NCBI RefSeq assembly: GCF_037975245.1
Contig: NC_092574.1
Span: 8,903,713-8,967,712, forward strand
Direction of reading: 5' to 3'
Length of the DNA: 64,000 nucleotides
Source of the DNA: Apostichopus japonicus
Taxonomy: Eukaryota > Echinodermata > Holothuroidea > Aspidochirotida > Stichopodidae
Part shown: positions 63,029 to 64,000 of the stretch, piece after piece
Layout: each line of letters begins with the position of its first letter
Numbering within the stretch: position 1 is the stretch's first letter
The notes under the pieces: model-generated
What the model was told of the DNA's origin: nothing
Database searches by the model: none
The model's input: only the letters and a program-made list of their open reading frames with translations
Program-made: the position numbers and the translations under genes

Positions 63029-64000
63029 CTGTTGACGGACCAATAAGAAAGACTTGCATATACGGTGGAAAATTCAATAATTGAAAAGTGAGAAATTTAT
63101 AAGAACCATTTGCTATATAAAAGAGTAACTCCTCTTAAAACCATGAGGAATGTTATTAATTTGTAATGGAAAAAGTCGTGCGAATTTTTCCAGTTTTATG
63201 ATCCGTGTAACGATTTATTGGCTGACAGCTGCAGGATGAGCTAAGATATACTATACGCCCCGCTGTAAACCAGCACAGACCGAACCAAATAACATCATTT
63301 TCAGTGCCAGTGACATGTAAAGTAATTAGTTTTCATTATTAATGGGCCTGGCATGAACAAACAGGGGGCCCAAACGATGGATGACTCAAAGATTGATTTA
63401 TAACACTGTTGAATGTGCAAAACATTTGAGCAAAGCGCACAGAGGGAGACGGTCTCCACCATCGCCGCGTTTCTGACGATTGTCAAAAATTGATGGCGGA
63501 AGATACAAAGAGGGATATATCACCATGAATTCACGAGGTTTCGAATAAAACAGCTTTCTCTGATATAGCCTATTAACAAAACTGCGAGAAATATATCGGA
63601 ACAGGCACTGTGCAGTCTGTGGCAGACTGAAAATGTTAAATCACTCTTCACTCGGCATTCCTGGCGGTGACATAAACTGTGACAAATTGGAAGCGCTGGC
63701 AGTTTTAAAACACGATGCAACTCCACCCTTGTGATGTCACATGCGGTATTAAACAGTGACTTTGTTTTCCCACACTCTGTGTGACACAAACTAGTAGGAC
63801 AGTTCCACCAGCTAGTTAATATACATCCAAGTCTCTTGAAAGTAAAATGTTTGAAAACCTGTTGAGACTTTTTTACCTCTTTTTAAAAAAAAATACAAAA
63901 GAGAAACACCCTGGTGCTACAAATGGACACTTCAGCTGTGAGATATATGACTGCCTGCAACAAATCTCATAAACCACAAACGATTCAACAGCTATAGGGC
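63029..64000. other. Right edge, upstream PDE2A intron
   Basis: No upstream exon with proper splice sites and PDE2A similarity was found. Nothing else recognised. Confidence 0.55.

Noticed and set aside
1-64000. CRISPR arrays or bacterial operons
   Set aside because: The tandem arrays lack spacer-repeat structure, and genes have introns.

Overview
The window reads as nuclear DNA of a multicellular animal. It is AT-rich, with short coding exons joined by GT-AG introns of 0.6 to 13.7 kb, abundant mini- and microsatellites, hAT-type MITEs, a tRNA-derived SINE, a truncated LINE and a complete-looking Penelope-like element. The repeat content suits a marine invertebrate, possibly an echinoderm, but nothing here proves the species.

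One host gene dominates. On the minus strand, 14 exons between 63028 and 3201 join in a single open frame (1089 bases, 363 codons). Their translation matches the regulatory half of PDE2A, the cGMP-stimulated 3',5'-cyclic nucleotide phosphodiesterase: the end of the N-terminal region, GAF-A, the linker helix, and GAF-B. GAF-B keeps its NKFDE motif; the GAF-A version is degenerate. The first exons lie beyond the right edge and the catalytic HD domain lies beyond the left edge, so the gene is only partly contained.

Layout from left to right: 1-2.8 kb, minisatellites; 2.8-14 kb, GAF-B exons and the last linker exon, several tandem repeats and one MITE; 13-14 kb, a 954-base in-frame extension of the last linker exon; 14-24 kb, three GAF-A exons, a second MITE and a SINE; 24-37 kb, a TIR element, LINE/SINE tails and a 1.35 kb 19-bp minisatellite; 37-49 kb, a 14-codon exon, (TA)n tracts, a 128-bp higher-order repeat and the Penelope-like element; 49-52.4 kb, two GAF-A exons; 52.4-63 kb, 42-bp and 57-bp minisatellites, a truncated LINE, a candidate alternative first exon and the first exon of the chain.

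The most unusual point is the linker exon at 13989-14028. Its frame stays open for 339 codons past the expected splice donor, through a GC-richer, serine-rich stretch, and a good alternative donor at 13034 would add exactly 318 codons in phase. This predicts a PDE2A isoform with a large disordered insert between GAF-A and GAF-B, or an alternative N-terminus. Second is a possible alternative first exon (ATG at 56389) that would give a protein starting MGVQISAC, a myristoylation-type N-terminus like that of vertebrate PDE2A3. Both are predictions from sequence alone.
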